From assembly GCF_001403635.1 (NCBI RefSeq), contig NZ_LN879468.1, positions 1,821,501 through 1,885,500 of the forward strand: DNA of 64,000 bases. The letters run 5' to 3'. The translations under genes were made by a program, and so were the position numbers. The stretch is from Clostridium massiliamazoniense. Lineage in GTDB: Bacteria; Bacillota; Clostridia; Clostridiales; Clostridiaceae. Positions 54,774 through 64,000 of the stretch are shown one piece after another. Position 1 is the stretch's first letter. Each line of letters starts with the position of its first letter. The notes under the pieces were generated by a model. That model made no database searches. It was not told the DNA's origin and worked only from the letters and a program-made list of their open reading frames with translations.

Positions 54774-56141
54774 ATGGATGTAAAAAATCAATCAGTGACA
54801 AAGAAATTTTCTTTTGTTCAGATATTAAAATTTATTATTCCATCATTAATAGGTATTCTATTATTCATGGTTCCTATAAACACAGCAGATGGCATGACAA
54901 TTCCTGTTGCTTTCGTTTCTAGTAAAGTTAATGAAATATTAGCTAATCAATTACCATTAATAATTACTATACTAATTTCTACAACTGTAATACTCTCATT
55001 AATAACTAAGCTATTTAAACCTAACTTCATCATGAAAAATAGCTACTTGAATTCTTTATTTAATATAAGCCCTTTGTGGTTTTCAGTAAGACTACTTGGT
55101 GCATTCTTCGTTGTTCTTACATATTTTGAAGTTGGGCCTAACTTTATATTAAGTGAAAATACTGGTGGATTAATTTTAGGTGATTTACTACCATCTCTAT
55201 TTGGAGTTTTTTTATTTGCAGGATTATTACTTCCTTTACTTTTAAACTTTGGACTATTAGAATTTTGTGGAGCTATGCTTACAAAAGTTATGAGACCTTT
55301 GTTCGGATTGCCTGGAAGAGCTTCCGTAGACTGTATAACATCTTGGATTGGAGATGGAACAATTGGAGTTTTACTTACATCAAGACAATATGAAGAAGGG
55401 TTTTACTCTGAAAAAGAAGCTTGTACTATCGGAACAAATTTCTCCGCTGTTTCCATAACCTTTACCTTCATAATAATAGCTCAAGTTGGATTGCAACACA
55501 TGTTCATCCCTTTTTATCTAACAGTTACTTTAGCTAGCATAATTGCAGCAATAATATTACCTAAAATTGGACCTCTAAAAAATAAATCTGAAAAAAACTA
55601 CAATAATCAAGAAAAAAATAATTCAGATGAAATTCCAAAAGGTCATACACCATTTTCTTATGGTGTAGAACTAGCTACTGAAAAAGCTTTAACTAATAAA
55701 GGGCTTCTACCTTTATTAACAGAAGGAGTTAAAAATGTATTAGATATGTGGCTTGGGGTAATTCCTGTAGTTATGGCAATGGGTACAACTGCTTTAATTT
55801 TAGCTGAATATACACCTATTTTTAAAATACTAGGAATACCATTTATTCCGATTTTCTCATTACTTGGAGTTCCAGAAGCTACTGCTGCTGCTCAAACAAT
55901 ATTAGTTGGTTTTGCTGATATGTTTTTACCATCAGTGATGATTTCTAATGTAGCAAATGATATGACTAAGTTTGTTGTTGCATGTGTATCAGTAACTCAA
56001 CTTATCTACATGTCTGAAGTAGGAAGCATATTACTTGGTTCAAAAATTCCTATTAATTTTAAAGAACTTTTTATAATCTTCCTTCAAAGAACATTAATAA
56101 CTTTGCCTATAATAGCTATAGTTGCACATTTGCTATTTTAA
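54774..56141 (+). CDS. YjiH family membrane protein with nucleoside-recognition (Gate) domains
   Basis: 455 residues, about ten membrane segments. The motif SWIGDGTIGVLLTSRQYEEGFYSEKEACTIGTNFSAVSITF and FADMFLPSVMISNVANDMTKF belong to the Gate/YjiH group, related to SpmA/SpmB and nucleoside transporters. The substrate is unknown. It has a long polar loop at about 268-300. TAGGGGGG precedes the ATG. Divergent from hcp across 415 bases. Confidence 0.85.
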   Translation: MDVKNQSVTKKFSFVQILKFIIPSLIGILLFMVPINTADGMTIPVAFVSSKVNEILANQLPLIITILISTTVILSLITKLFKPNFIMKNSYLNSLFNISPLWFSVRLLGAFFVVLTYFEVGPNFILSENTGGLILGDLLPSLFGVFLFAGLLLPLLLNFGLLEFCGAMLTKVMRPLFGLPGRASVDCITSWIGDGTIGVLLTSRQYEEGFYSEKEACTIGTNFSAVSITFTFIIIAQVGLQHMFIPFYLTVTLASIIAAIILPKIGPLKNKSEKNYNNQEKNNSDEIPKGHTPFSYGVELATEKALTNKGLLPLLTEGVKNVLDMWLGVIPVVMAMGTTALILAEYTPIFKILGIPFIPIFSLLGVPEATAAAQTILVGFADMFLPSVMISNVANDMTKFVVACVSVTQLIYMSEVGSILLGSKIPINFKELFIIFLQRTLITLPIIAIVAHLLF

Positions 56142-56215
56142 TGGCACATTATTTTATACTAAATATTTTTCAAAATAAAAAATCTTTTAAGGAAAGTGTC
56201 TCCTTTAGAATAAAA

Positions 56216-56265
56216 GAAGTATTTCAAGGTAGGAATAAAAATTCCACTTTGAAATACTCTTTTTT
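56216..56265. terminator. Bidirectional terminator after the YjiH gene
   Basis: GAAGTATTTCAAGGTAGGAAT pairs with ATTCCACTTTGAAATACTC, followed by TTTTTTA. Confidence 0.8.
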
Positions 56266-56299
56266 ATTTTTTATTAAGCTATCCTATAATTAGAATATC

Positions 56300-56560
56300 T
56301 TAAAATATGTCGTCAATTATTTCATCTTCAAAAAGCTCATCTTCTTCTCTTCTAAGCATTCTATCTTCTAAAATTTCATCTTCCATAAGCTCTTCATCTA
56401 CTATTTCTTCTTGATAAGCTTCTTCTCTTTCAAATTCCATTTCTCTTCTACGCATTTCATCCATTTCTAACTCACGTCTACGCATTTCTTCCATTTCTAA
56501 TTCTTCTCTACGTACTTCATCCATTTCCATTTCTTCAAAAAATCCATCTCTTCCAAACAT
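56300..56560 (-). CDS. Highly charged repeat protein
   Basis: 86 residues, almost entirely Glu, Asp, Arg and Met. Residues about 10-43 are three tandem ten-residue repeats of the form EM-D/E-E-M/V-R-R-R/E-E-L/M, encoded by 30-bp DNA repeats (56440-56530). The C-terminal part is strongly acidic (EDEIIDDIF). A single long helix is likely. AAGGAGG supports the ATG, so it is a real gene. No known family. Confidence 0.7.
   Translation of the reverse strand: MFGRDGFFEEMEMDEVRREELEMEEMRRRELEMDEMRRREMEFEREEAYQEEIVDEELMEDEILEDRMLRREEDELFEDEIIDDIF
56440..56530. repeat. Three 30-bp tandem repeats within the charged protein gene
   Basis: CTACGCATTTCATCCATTTC-type units recur with a 30-base period, with one or a few substitutions per unit. 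They can gain or lose units in frame. Confidence 0.7.
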
Positions 56561-56675
56561 ATTGATTTCCTCCTTAGTAAATGACTAATTAAAATATAAA
56601 ATTTATGTAATTTAGATTAAATTATCTAATAATATATCATCATATATTTCAATAGTCAATAAAATTTATTTAATA

Positions 56676-57095
56676 TTATTGTGCTTTCCATCTAGGCTTT
56701 TTATTAGTCTTATTTATTAAATATAAGGATAAAATCAATGGAATTATAACAACATAATTAGGTAAACTTCTAAATAATACTTTAATAAAATCTATTAATG
56801 ATTTCCCCATATTATCAAAACTAAATATAGCCCAAAATAGATTAAATGGTAATATTAGAATTAGACAAATTGTCATAGCTTTGAGCCAACTTCTATTTCC
56901 TTCGTTCTCATCAGCTTTTCTCCAATATCTTTTATTTAGCAATACTAAATAAATTATTATTAATATAAGCTCGATTAAAAATATAAAATTAAATATAATT
57001 ACGTTATAGCTATAATTTAAAACTAAAGATGATAAAATTATGAAAAATAAAATAATTGATCCAAATAACCCTAATAGATATGCAGATTTTTTCAT
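56676..57095 (-). CDS. Hypothetical membrane protein, four helices
   Basis: 139 residues with four hydrophobic segments (about 5-28, 32-52, 70-90 and 112-130) and a basic C-terminus. GGAAAGGAAAA lies upstream of the ATG. I do not recognise a family and see no functional residues. It is a single gene between the charged repeat gene and hom. Confidence 0.6.
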   Translation of the reverse strand: MKKSAYLLGLFGSIILFFIILSSLVLNYSYNVIIFNFIFLIELILIIIYLVLLNKRYWRKADENEGNRSWLKAMTICLILILPFNLFWAIFSFDNMGKSLIDFIKVLFRSLPNYVVIIPLILSLYLINKTNKKPRWKAQ

Positions 57096-57274
57096 AACAT
57101 ATTTTCCTTTCCATATATTTTTTCAACTATAGTATTTGAAGTTTTCAAGTTAAAATACTATACTCATCTATAAAACATCTATATTTTTATAAAAAATAAT
57201 AAAATGATATATGAAAATTACATAGTTAATAACCTTAACTATCTAAACTTCCATATACCACCTATAATAATTAT

Positions 57275-58570
57275 TTAAAATTCTTCTATTCTTATTAGAT
57301 TATCTATTTTGTTTACAGACTTTAATTCATACAAACTATCAATAGAGCTTATTATATTTGTTTCTTTAGTTAGATATGTTTCAAATACTAGTGTTACATA
57401 CTGTCCTGAGTGTCTCCTTCCTCTTTGAATAACTGAGCGTAAACTAACTTTATTTTCTCCGAAAACTTTTGTTATTTCTCCTAAAACTCCCGGTTCGTCA
57501 ATTACTGTAGCTCTTATATAATATCTACATGTAACTTCACTCATCTCCTTAAATTCTTTTTTCCATAAGTTATTTTTAACTACAGGTATTTTATTTTCCC
57601 CTTCAACATCTTCTTTAATAATAGCAATAATATCACTAACAACAGCACTACCTGTTGGTAAATCACCAGCACCTCTTCCATAAAACATTAATTCTCCTAC
57701 AGCATTTCCTTTTAAGAAAATAGCATTAAAGGAATCATAAACTGCCCCTAAAGGATGTTCCTCTGGTACCATTGTAGGATGTACTCTAAGTTCTAACTTA
57801 TTATCATGGTTTTTCACTATAGCTAATAATTTTATTTTGTATCCAAGTTCCCTAGCATATTCTATATCTAAAGATGATATATTGGTTATGCCTTCTCTAT
57901 AAACATTACTCACATCGACCTGTGTTCCAAAAGATAAGGCAGCTAAAATAGCTAACTTATATTGGCTGTCATATCCATCCACATCTGATGTAGGATCTGC
58001 CTCTGCATATCCTTTTACTTGTGCTTCTTTTAATGCAGTTTTAAAATTAACTTTCTCTAAATCCATTTTACTTAAAATATAATTTGTTGTTCCATTTACT
58101 ATTCCATATAAATTTTCTATTTTATTAGCTGTTAAACTTTCATTTATTCCATTTATTATAGGAATCCCTCCAGCAACACTAGCCTCATATCTAAACATTA
58201 CTCCATTCTCATCTGCTTCTTTGAATAATTCATCTCCTCTTGTAGCTAAAAGCATTTTATTAGCTGTAACTATATGTTTTTTATTTTTTATAGCACTTAA
58301 AATATAAGATTTAGCAGGTTCGATACCTCCCATTACCTCAACAACAACCTTTATTTCATCATCCTCTAATATATCCTTAAAATTTGTTGTTATTAATTCT
58401 TCTGGTATATCTAAACCTCTGTTTTTCTTCTTATCTCTAACTAATATTTTACTAATCTTAACTTCATAACCAGAACGCTTTTCAATTTCATCCTTATTCA
58501 TCTGGAATATTTTCCACACACCTGTACCAACATTGCCCAATCCCAATAATGCAATTTTTACTTTCTTCAT
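57275..58570 (-). CDS. hom: Homoserine dehydrogenase
   Basis: 431 residues from the ATG at 58570, seven bases after GGGGG. Reduces aspartate semialdehyde to homoserine for threonine and methionine. NAD(P) site VKIALLGLGNVGTGV, the catalytic region NGTTNYILSKM ... GYAEADPTSDVDGYD, and a C-terminal ACT domain (about 352-431, VIDEPGVLGEITKVFGENKV) for feedback control. Stands alone, without thrB or thrC. Confidence 0.95.
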   Translation of the reverse strand: MKKVKIALLGLGNVGTGVWKIFQMNKDEIEKRSGYEVKISKILVRDKKKNRGLDIPEELITTNFKDILEDDEIKVVVEVMGGIEPAKSYILSAIKNKKHIVTANKMLLATRGDELFKEADENGVMFRYEASVAGGIPIINGINESLTANKIENLYGIVNGTTNYILSKMDLEKVNFKTALKEAQVKGYAEADPTSDVDGYDSQYKLAILAALSFGTQVDVSNVYREGITNISSLDIEYARELGYKIKLLAIVKNHDNKLELRVHPTMVPEEHPLGAVYDSFNAIFLKGNAVGELMFYGRGAGDLPTGSAVVSDIIAIIKEDVEGENKIPVVKNNLWKKEFKEMSEVTCRYYIRATVIDEPGVLGEITKVFGENKVSLRSVIQRGRRHSGQYVTLVFETYLTKETNIISSIDSLYELKSVNKIDNLIRIEEF

Positions 58571-58699
58571 CATAAATCCCCCTTTTAAATTACTACCCCA
58601 AAATATTAAAATTATATTCAACCTTAATCTAATTATAATAATTCTATTATATATTCTAAATTAATATTTTTCCATATATTTACACTTACAATTAATAAA

Positions 58700-58752
58700 A
58701 AAAAGGAATTAATTAAAAAATTCTTCTTTCTGAATTTTTCTCCTCAATTCCT
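58700..58752 (-). terminator. Terminator of the NSS transporter gene
   Basis: On the minus strand GGAATTGAGGAGAAAAATTC can pair with GAATTTTTTAATTAATTCC around a short loop, then TTTTTTTTATT. Confidence 0.6.
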
Positions 58753-58768
58753 AATAATCAATTATTAC

Positions 58769-60118
58769 CTAAAATAAGGATCCTATAAAAACTATCATTA
58801 TTAAAATAGGTGCTATATATTTTAAATTAAAGATTAATATATTACATAACCCTTCATTTTTTATAAGACCTTTATTAGTTATTTGTTCCACTATTAAATT
58901 TTTATTTATAAAATATCCAACTAAAATAGCAACCAACAATCCGTTTATGGGCAATATAAATAATGATGTTGCCTTATCATAAAAATCAAAAAATCCTAAT
59001 CCCATTATCTTAATATGGCTCAGTACCCCTTCTGGATGGGCAGATAAAGCTGCTAAAGAACCAAATCCCATTACAACTATTATATTAATTACTTGAGCAA
59101 ATTTCCTATTTAACTTTAATTCTTCAGTTAAAGCTGCTGTTAAAACCTCAAATAAAGATAACATTGCCATAGTTGCTGCCATAGCAGTTAATAAAAAGAA
59201 TATTACTGTTAATATACTGCCTCCCGGAATCTCTGAAAAAATTAATGGTATAGTTTCAAATAATAACCCTGGACCACTTGTTGGTTCAAGTCCAAAAGAA
59301 AATACGGCTGGAAATATAGCTAATCCTGCTATTAAAGATACTCCTGTATCAGCTAATGCTACCTTTAATCCTGTTGTAGGTAAATTATTATCATCTGTAT
59401 AATAACTACTATAAGTTATCATTGTACCTGTTCCTATGCAAAGTTTAAAAAATGCTAATCCTAAAGCAGATAAAATTACAGTTAAATTTATTTTTGAAAA
59501 ATCAGGTTTAAGTAAAAATTCTACTCCAGCAAAAGCACCAGGTAAAAACAAACTCCTAATTGCACAAAATATTAATAAGCCTATTAGTACAGGCATTAAA
59601 ATCTTTGTCATTTTTTCTATTCCACTCTTGATACCAAACGCTAATACTCCACAAACCACTAATATAGCTATTAGTTGCCACAATAATGGTGATATAATTC
59701 CTGTGCTTGTTTCCTTAAAAATAGAAGCAACAGAACTAGCATCCATTCCTATAAAAGTTCCCTTTATAGCTTTAAATACATAAGAATAAACCCAACCTGC
59801 CACTACAGTGTAAAAAAACAATATAAATGATGTTGATATTATTCCAAGAACACCTATAGACTTAAAAATTTTCTTATTTGTTAAGGACTTTATAGCTCCA
59901 TAGACATTCTTTCTAGTTCCTCTACCTATTATAAATTCTCCTAATAATACAGGAATCCCTATAATTAATACACAAATAGAATATGTAACAATAAATGCTG
60001 CTCCACCATTTTCACCTGTTATATAAGGAAACATCCATATATTCCCTAAACCTACAGCAGAACTTAAAGTTGCTAAAAACACTGCAATACTAGAAGAAAA
60101 CTTTTCTCTTTCCCCCAT
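58769..60118 (-). CDS. Sodium-dependent transporter, NSS/SNF family
   Basis: 449 residues from ATG 60118 (AGAGGTAGG upstream). The first helix LATLSSAVGLGNIWMFPYITGENGGAAF is the NSS hallmark, with sodium and substrate ligands, and GTGTMITYSSYY and AAMLSLFEVLTAAL-type helices follow. Bacterial NSS members with 11-12 helices import amino acids with sodium. Substrate not readable. It is upstream of hom, with a terminator between. Confidence 0.9.
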   Translation of the reverse strand: MGEREKFSSSIAVFLATLSSAVGLGNIWMFPYITGENGGAAFIVTYSICVLIIGIPVLLGEFIIGRGTRKNVYGAIKSLTNKKIFKSIGVLGIISTSFILFFYTVVAGWVYSYVFKAIKGTFIGMDASSVASIFKETSTGIISPLLWQLIAILVVCGVLAFGIKSGIEKMTKILMPVLIGLLIFCAIRSLFLPGAFAGVEFLLKPDFSKINLTVILSALGLAFFKLCIGTGTMITYSSYYTDDNNLPTTGLKVALADTGVSLIAGLAIFPAVFSFGLEPTSGPGLLFETIPLIFSEIPGGSILTVIFFLLTAMAATMAMLSLFEVLTAALTEELKLNRKFAQVINIIVVMGFGSLAALSAHPEGVLSHIKIMGLGFFDFYDKATSLFILPINGLLVAILVGYFINKNLIVEQITNKGLIKNEGLCNILIFNLKYIAPILIMIVFIGSLF

Positions 60119-60190
60119 CAATTCACCTACCTCTTAAGTTTTATTTTCTAATTATATACTAATTAACTTATAATTTACAATAGGAACATA

Positions 60191-60233
60191 AAAATAGTTA
60201 ATATATATTTATTAAAAATATATATCAACTATT
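60191..60233 (-). terminator. Terminator of the 60265 gene
   Basis: AATAGTTGATATATATTT pairs with AAATATATATTAACTATT on the minus strand, followed by TTTATG. Confidence 0.65.
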
Positions 60234-60264
60234 ACTAAATAATTCTTTATACACTATGAAAATA

Positions 60265-61404
60265 TTACCTAATTATTTTAGACAATCCAAGCTGTTCTGG
60301 TCCAAATAAAAGAGCCCAATCTACCACTGATTCGAACTTCATTTTGCCCCATTTTTCTATAAATATTATACCACCTAAAATATCTTGATTTACTACACCT
60401 ATTATATTACATATTATATGCAGCTCAAATTTTCTATCATTATTTATACTAACAGGATATAAATTAACAATGCCACTTACAGAGCCCTTTACTGGTGCTT
60501 TTAACTTTCCATTTTTGTCATATAAACTATCTAAATATGCTTGTTCCTTATTAGATATATCTAATATAAATTCTGAATTTAATATTCCCACAACCACCTT
60601 AACCCTTTGATTATCTAAATAGGTAACATCAAATTTTAACTTGTTATTAAACTCTTGCCAATCAAAAATTTTCTTAAGCTCTCTATCTATATAACTATAT
60701 ATATAATAAAAATAATATCCTCCACTTCCACCTGATCTCATAGATATTAATATATCAAAATATCCATTTCCTGTGAAATCGTATAATCCAATTTTAGGTT
60801 CAAATCCATAGTTGATATCTAATTTAGTTTTTGCTTTAAAATTTCCATCAACGTCTTCTATTGTTAAAAATAATTCCTGTGCTAATTGATTTCCCTTTTC
60901 ATATTGTTCTGCAATTATACATATCTTAGAACTCTTTTCTAAGGATGTAATATTCCCTTCAGCACATCCTAAAACAATATCTTTATTTGCTAAAACTGTT
61001 CCAAGACCACTTCCTACTACACTTCCTAAATACCCCTTCTCTTTTTTATTACTATCACTATTAGTTTTAGGAACCTTTTCCCAATCTACCTTTGTTCCTT
61101 CTATCTCTATGGGCTTTTTCTTTGTTTGTATTTCCTTGCCTCCAAATAAATCTTGTCTATTAACCACAGCAAAATTGTTTCTACTTGTCATTATAGGATT
61201 ATCTAATATTTCATCACAAACTTCCTTTACGTACCATTCATTACCATCTAAACCAAGTATCATTGTATAATCCCTAGAATTAAAGGTATAATTTATAATA
61301 ATCTCCTCAGATCTATAGCCTTCATCTCTTTGCTTTATGCTCATTATACTCGAATTCCTAGGTAAAAAATTCAAAACTAAATTCTTTAATTGTATGTTAT
61401 CCAT
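60265..61404 (-). CDS. Hypothetical protein, paralog of the 61810 gene (copy 2)
   Basis: 379 residues from ATG 61404 (GAGGG ten bases upstream). It shares with its neighbour an N-terminal domain (NFLPRNS, YTMIL, NEWYVKEV), a low-complexity middle and a C-terminal beta-propeller-like half: GLYDFTGNGYFDILISMRSG, SGGYYFYYIYSYIDRELKKIFD and KGSVSGIVNLYPVSINN. D-x-T-x-N-G-x-x-D-I-L resembles FG-GAP/VCBS calcium loops. No signal peptide. Role unknown; a spore or surface function is only a guess. Confidence 0.7.
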   Translation of the reverse strand: MDNIQLKNLVLNFLPRNSSIMSIKQRDEGYRSEEIIINYTFNSRDYTMILGLDGNEWYVKEVCDEILDNPIMTSRNNFAVVNRQDLFGGKEIQTKKKPIEIEGTKVDWEKVPKTNSDSNKKEKGYLGSVVGSGLGTVLANKDIVLGCAEGNITSLEKSSKICIIAEQYEKGNQLAQELFLTIEDVDGNFKAKTKLDINYGFEPKIGLYDFTGNGYFDILISMRSGGSGGYYFYYIYSYIDRELKKIFDWQEFNNKLKFDVTYLDNQRVKVVVGILNSEFILDISNKEQAYLDSLYDKNGKLKAPVKGSVSGIVNLYPVSINNDRKFELHIICNIIGVVNQDILGGIIFIEKWGKMKFESVVDWALLFGPEQLGLSKIIR

Positions 61405-61497
61405 TAAATAATAACCCTCAAAATAAGTATTAATTCTATATATTATATGTTCCAAATTAATTTTGTGTAATTTTATTTTATTAAATTAAAAACAAGA

Positions 61498-61797
61498 GGA
61501 TGTATCAAATCAGCACCTTAATTTATATTACTTTCACAAATATATTTTTTTCATCTGCCGAGATAGCTATATAGGTACAAAATGCTGTGACCATTGAACT
61601 AGTATTAGAAGCTCTTTATTTTTGAACAATAGTTTCGTGAAAAAATTTCCACTGTTTGAACAAAGTGAGTTTGGAAATTTTAGAAACTGTTGTAGAAAAA
61701 ATATTAGAGCTTCTTTACGTAAGTGAGTGGTCACAAATGATGAACCTATATAGCTAGATAAAAGGCAGAAAGGATGTATCTGTAATTTGATACATCC
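61498..61797. repeat. Large palindromic interspersed element, copy G (forward, full length)
   Basis: Ends GGATGTATCAAAT (61498-61510) and ATTTGATACATCC (61785-61797) are perfect 13-bp inverted repeats; the right end also folds on itself as GGATGTATC / GATACATCC. All nested arms described for copy E are present. It lies between the two paralogous genes, right after the stop of the 61810 gene. Confidence 0.88.
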
Positions 61798-61809
61798 TCC
61801 TAAATTTTA

Positions 61810-63066
61810 TTATTGATTTATTTTTGGAATATAACTAGGTATTACAGTAAACTTAGGATTAACTTTATCTAGCCCATAATTATCTGGAGGTCCATCACCT
61901 CTTATTACTACCCTTTGTTCAAGAATTGCGAACTTATTCTTATCATTATCCCATCCTATTACATATACCAATCCTGCCACTTGGTCATCATCTGCTACAC
62001 CTAAAATATGACTTATAAAATGCAATTGGAATATTCTATTATTATTTATTGATATTGGATATAAGTTTACTATGCCACTTACTGAGCCTTTAGTTGGCTT
62101 TCTTAACTTACATCCGTCATATAATTTATTTAAATATAAAATATCTCTCTGCCTTATATCAACAAAATATTCATAATTCATTACTCCGCCACTTACTCTA
62201 ACAGCATAATTATCTAAATATTCCACGTTATAATTAACATCTCTATTAAATTGTAATGAATCAAAAATTTTAGTTAGTTTATTATCAATATATGAATAAG
62301 CATAATAAATATAGAAGCCTCCACTTTCTCCTGATTGCATTGAAATTAATATATCCTGAACTCCATTTGCAGTTAAATCAAAGAGTCCTATATTAGGATC
62401 ATAACCAAATCTGCTAAGCTTCACTTCATCTTTAAATGTTCCGTTTATAGCTCTTATAGTTAAGTATAGTTCCTTTACAGTTTTCCCATCCTTTTTACTA
62501 TCTCTTTCAACAACACAGACCTTTTCTATTCTTCCTCGTCCTGTAACATTACCATCAATACATTCTAAAACTTTATCTCCTGTCATTCCTGTATAGCCTT
62601 CTTGTGCACCCTTGTTACTTCCTATTAATTCTTCCTTTGGAACTACTTTAACAGGAGTCTTAAAAGGAGCTGTCGTATTCATATGAGGTGCTTGATTCAT
62701 ATTAGATGTCACATTTATAGGCGCTACTGCTCCCGTATTGGATGTCACATTTATAGGAGTTGTTGCCTTCAACATCTTCTTTTCACCTCTGGTTGCCTCT
62801 TCTATTTCTTCCTCCAAGGCATCTCTTATTTCTGTTCTCATTTCGCAAGGTCTCCCACCAAAGGAATCAAATATCTCCTTAATATACCACTCTCCATTTT
62901 CATTTTCTAAAATCATGGTATATTCTCCCGAACGAAAAATATACTCTACGATTACATTTTCTACTTCTTCACCTCTAAAGCCACTCTTCTCAACATCAAC
63001 ATTAACTACCTTAGAGTTCCGTGGAAGAAAGTCGTTGACAAAGTTCATAAGCTCTACGCCATTCAT
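61810..63066 (-). CDS. Hypothetical protein, paralog of the 60265 gene (copy 1)
   Basis: 418 residues. N-terminal domain NDFLPRNSKVVNVDVEKSG with YTMILENENGEWYIKEIF, a middle with two near repeats (PINVTSNTGAVA / PINVTSNMNQAP) and a C-terminal half with GLFDLTANGVQDILISMQSG, SGGFYIYYAYSYIDNKL and KGSVSGIVNLYPISINNN. FG-GAP/VCBS-like loops suggest a beta-propeller. No signal peptide or membrane helix. GAGG precedes the ATG. Not recognised as a named family. Confidence 0.7.
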   Translation of the reverse strand: MNGVELMNFVNDFLPRNSKVVNVDVEKSGFRGEEVENVIVEYIFRSGEYTMILENENGEWYIKEIFDSFGGRPCEMRTEIRDALEEEIEEATRGEKKMLKATTPINVTSNTGAVAPINVTSNMNQAPHMNTTAPFKTPVKVVPKEELIGSNKGAQEGYTGMTGDKVLECIDGNVTGRGRIEKVCVVERDSKKDGKTVKELYLTIRAINGTFKDEVKLSRFGYDPNIGLFDLTANGVQDILISMQSGESGGFYIYYAYSYIDNKLTKIFDSLQFNRDVNYNVEYLDNYAVRVSGGVMNYEYFVDIRQRDILYLNKLYDGCKLRKPTKGSVSGIVNLYPISINNNRIFQLHFISHILGVADDDQVAGLVYVIGWDNDKNKFAILEQRVVIRGDGPPDNYGLDKVNPKFTVIPSYIPKINQ

Positions 63067-63133
63067 AAATTACCTCTATACAATTAATTTAGTATAGTAT
63101 ATGATAAGCCTCCTTAAAATGAAACTTTATTTA

Positions 63134-64000
63134 TTATTTAAATATTTCCTTGGCAATATTTACAGCCTCCTTTGCATCCTTAGAATAATAATCAGCTCCT
63201 ATTATTTCAGCATACTCTGGAGTTAAAACAGCACCACCTACCATTATTTTAGTGTCTATTGCTTCATTTCTAATAGCTTTTATAGTTTCTTCCATACTTT
63301 TCAGAGTTGTTGTCATCAACGCACTAAGACCAACTAATTTAGGTTTTTCAGTTTTGGCTATTTCTAAAATTCTCTCTATAGGGACATCTTTTCCTAAGTC
63401 AATAACCTCATAACCGTAATTTTCTAAAATTACCTTTACTATATTTTTACCTATATCATGGATATCTCCTTTAACCGTAGCTAAAACTATTTTCCCCTTA
63501 CTTATTTTTTCAACATTCTTTTTGCTAAGACTTTCTTTTAAGACTTCAAAGGCAACTTTAACAGTTTCAGCTGATCTTATTAATTGTGGTAAAAATATTA
63601 TTTCTTTTTCATATTTATAGCCTACTTCATCTAATGCTGGAATTAGATAATTATTAACTATAGATAATTCATCTGTATTTTTTAATAATTGCTTTGTAGC
63701 TTCTCTTATATCCTCCTTAAGACCTTTTATAACCATAACTTTCAAATCTGTAACCTCATTACCGTCCTTTTTAGGTTCATTGTCGCTTTTTTCTATAGCA
63801 TAAGCCTCTATATACTTTTCAGCTCCAACATCTTCATTATTTAAAACTCTATAAGCTCTTATTACATCCATCATTCCTTCTGAATTTGGATTCATTATAG
63901 GCAAATCTAATCCAGCCCCTAATGCTAAAGCAAGGAAACTTTCATTTATTAATGCTCTATTTGGCAATCCAAAAGAAATATTAGAAACCCCCAATAAGGT
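63134..64000 (-). CDS. metH: Methionine synthase MetH, C-terminal part (5' end off the right edge)
   Basis: 289 codons are visible, open to the window edge. LLGVSNISFGLPNR is the end of the pterin-binding (methyltetrahydrofolate) domain. Then comes the helical cap domain and the cobalamin domain with VKGDIHDIGKNIV (DxHxxG lower axial ligand), VGLSALMTTT (SxL) and MVGGAVLT (GG). There is no C-terminal activation domain: the protein stops after the B12 domain, as in other anaerobic or short forms. It transfers methyl groups from methyl-folate to homocysteine. Confidence 0.92.
   Translation of the reverse strand, partial: TLLGVSNISFGLPNRALINESFLALALGAGLDLPIMNPNSEGMMDVIRAYRVLNNEDVGAEKYIEAYAIEKSDNEPKKDGNEVTDLKVMVIKGLKEDIREATKQLLKNTDELSIVNNYLIPALDEVGYKYEKEIIFLPQLIRSAETVKVAFEVLKESLSKKNVEKISKGKIVLATVKGDIHDIGKNIVKVILENYGYEVIDLGKDVPIERILEIAKTEKPKLVGLSALMTTTLKSMEETIKAIRNEAIDTKIMVGGAVLTPEYAEIIGADYYSKDAKEAVNIAKEIFK

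Noticed and set aside
9518-61797. CRISPR-like array from the repeated palindromes
   Set aside because: Copies are kilobases apart, about 300 bp long and in both orientations, with no spacers and no cas genes.

Overview
The window is very AT-rich, with dense genes, strong AGGAGG-type ribosome binding sites and many TTG or GTG starts. It carries the spore cortex lysis pair sleC/csp, HD-GYP signalling, PRD-type PTS control, a hybrid-cluster protein and a PyrR-type leader. This points to an anaerobic, spore-forming Clostridium, most likely Clostridium perfringens. SleC has the Ser149-Val150 junction that I recall as the published processing site of the C. perfringens enzyme. The species call is inference; no rRNA or tRNA gene is visible.

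Layout. 1-8000: an ABC-F ATPase cut by the left edge, a TrkA-C membrane protein, an RlmI-like rRNA methyltransferase, a SUV3-like helicase, a TerB-like protein, ComB and a YhcC-type radical SAM protein. 8.3-16.4 kb: a YkvI transporter with an odd leader, then sleC and one csp protease gene, a symmetric cluster of DnaA boxes, an XRE/S24-like regulator with a DUF3783 protein, a cyclophilin, a STAS-like protein and MurI. 16.5-28.9 kb: glutamine synthetase, an HD-GYP phosphodiesterase, a VanZ-like protein, argF, carB and carA behind a PyrR-type leader, a C_GCAxxG_C_C protein and DNA-3-methyladenine glycosylase. 29-43 kb: a split beta-glucoside or amino-sugar PTS regulon with two IIC genes, one IIA, one IIB, GH4 and MupG-type hydrolases and a BadF-type sugar kinase. 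It is controlled by a LevR/CelR-type sigma-54 activator through three matching -24/-12 promoters. Small membrane-protein genes lie inside it, three of them broken by one-base changes in A-tracts. 43-64 kb: a NatAB-like ABC exporter, proBA, two SDR enzymes, an NCS2 purine permease, hcp with a palindromic operator, a YjiH protein, homoserine dehydrogenase, an NSS transporter, a tandem pair of unrecognised paralogs and the C-terminal part of MetH.

The most striking non-coding feature is a family of large nested palindromes of about 290-300 bp. It is present in seven places (five long, two truncated), always next to the 3' end of a gene, with terminator-like hairpins at its ends. One copy replaces both arms of an inner stem together, which suggests that the folded form matters. 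Other points of interest are four perfect DnaA boxes in mirror symmetry upstream of csp-sleC, a 104-bp inverted-repeat insert that separates a Shine-Dalgarno sequence from its start codon, and short upstream ORFs in the carAB and NCS2 permease leaders.
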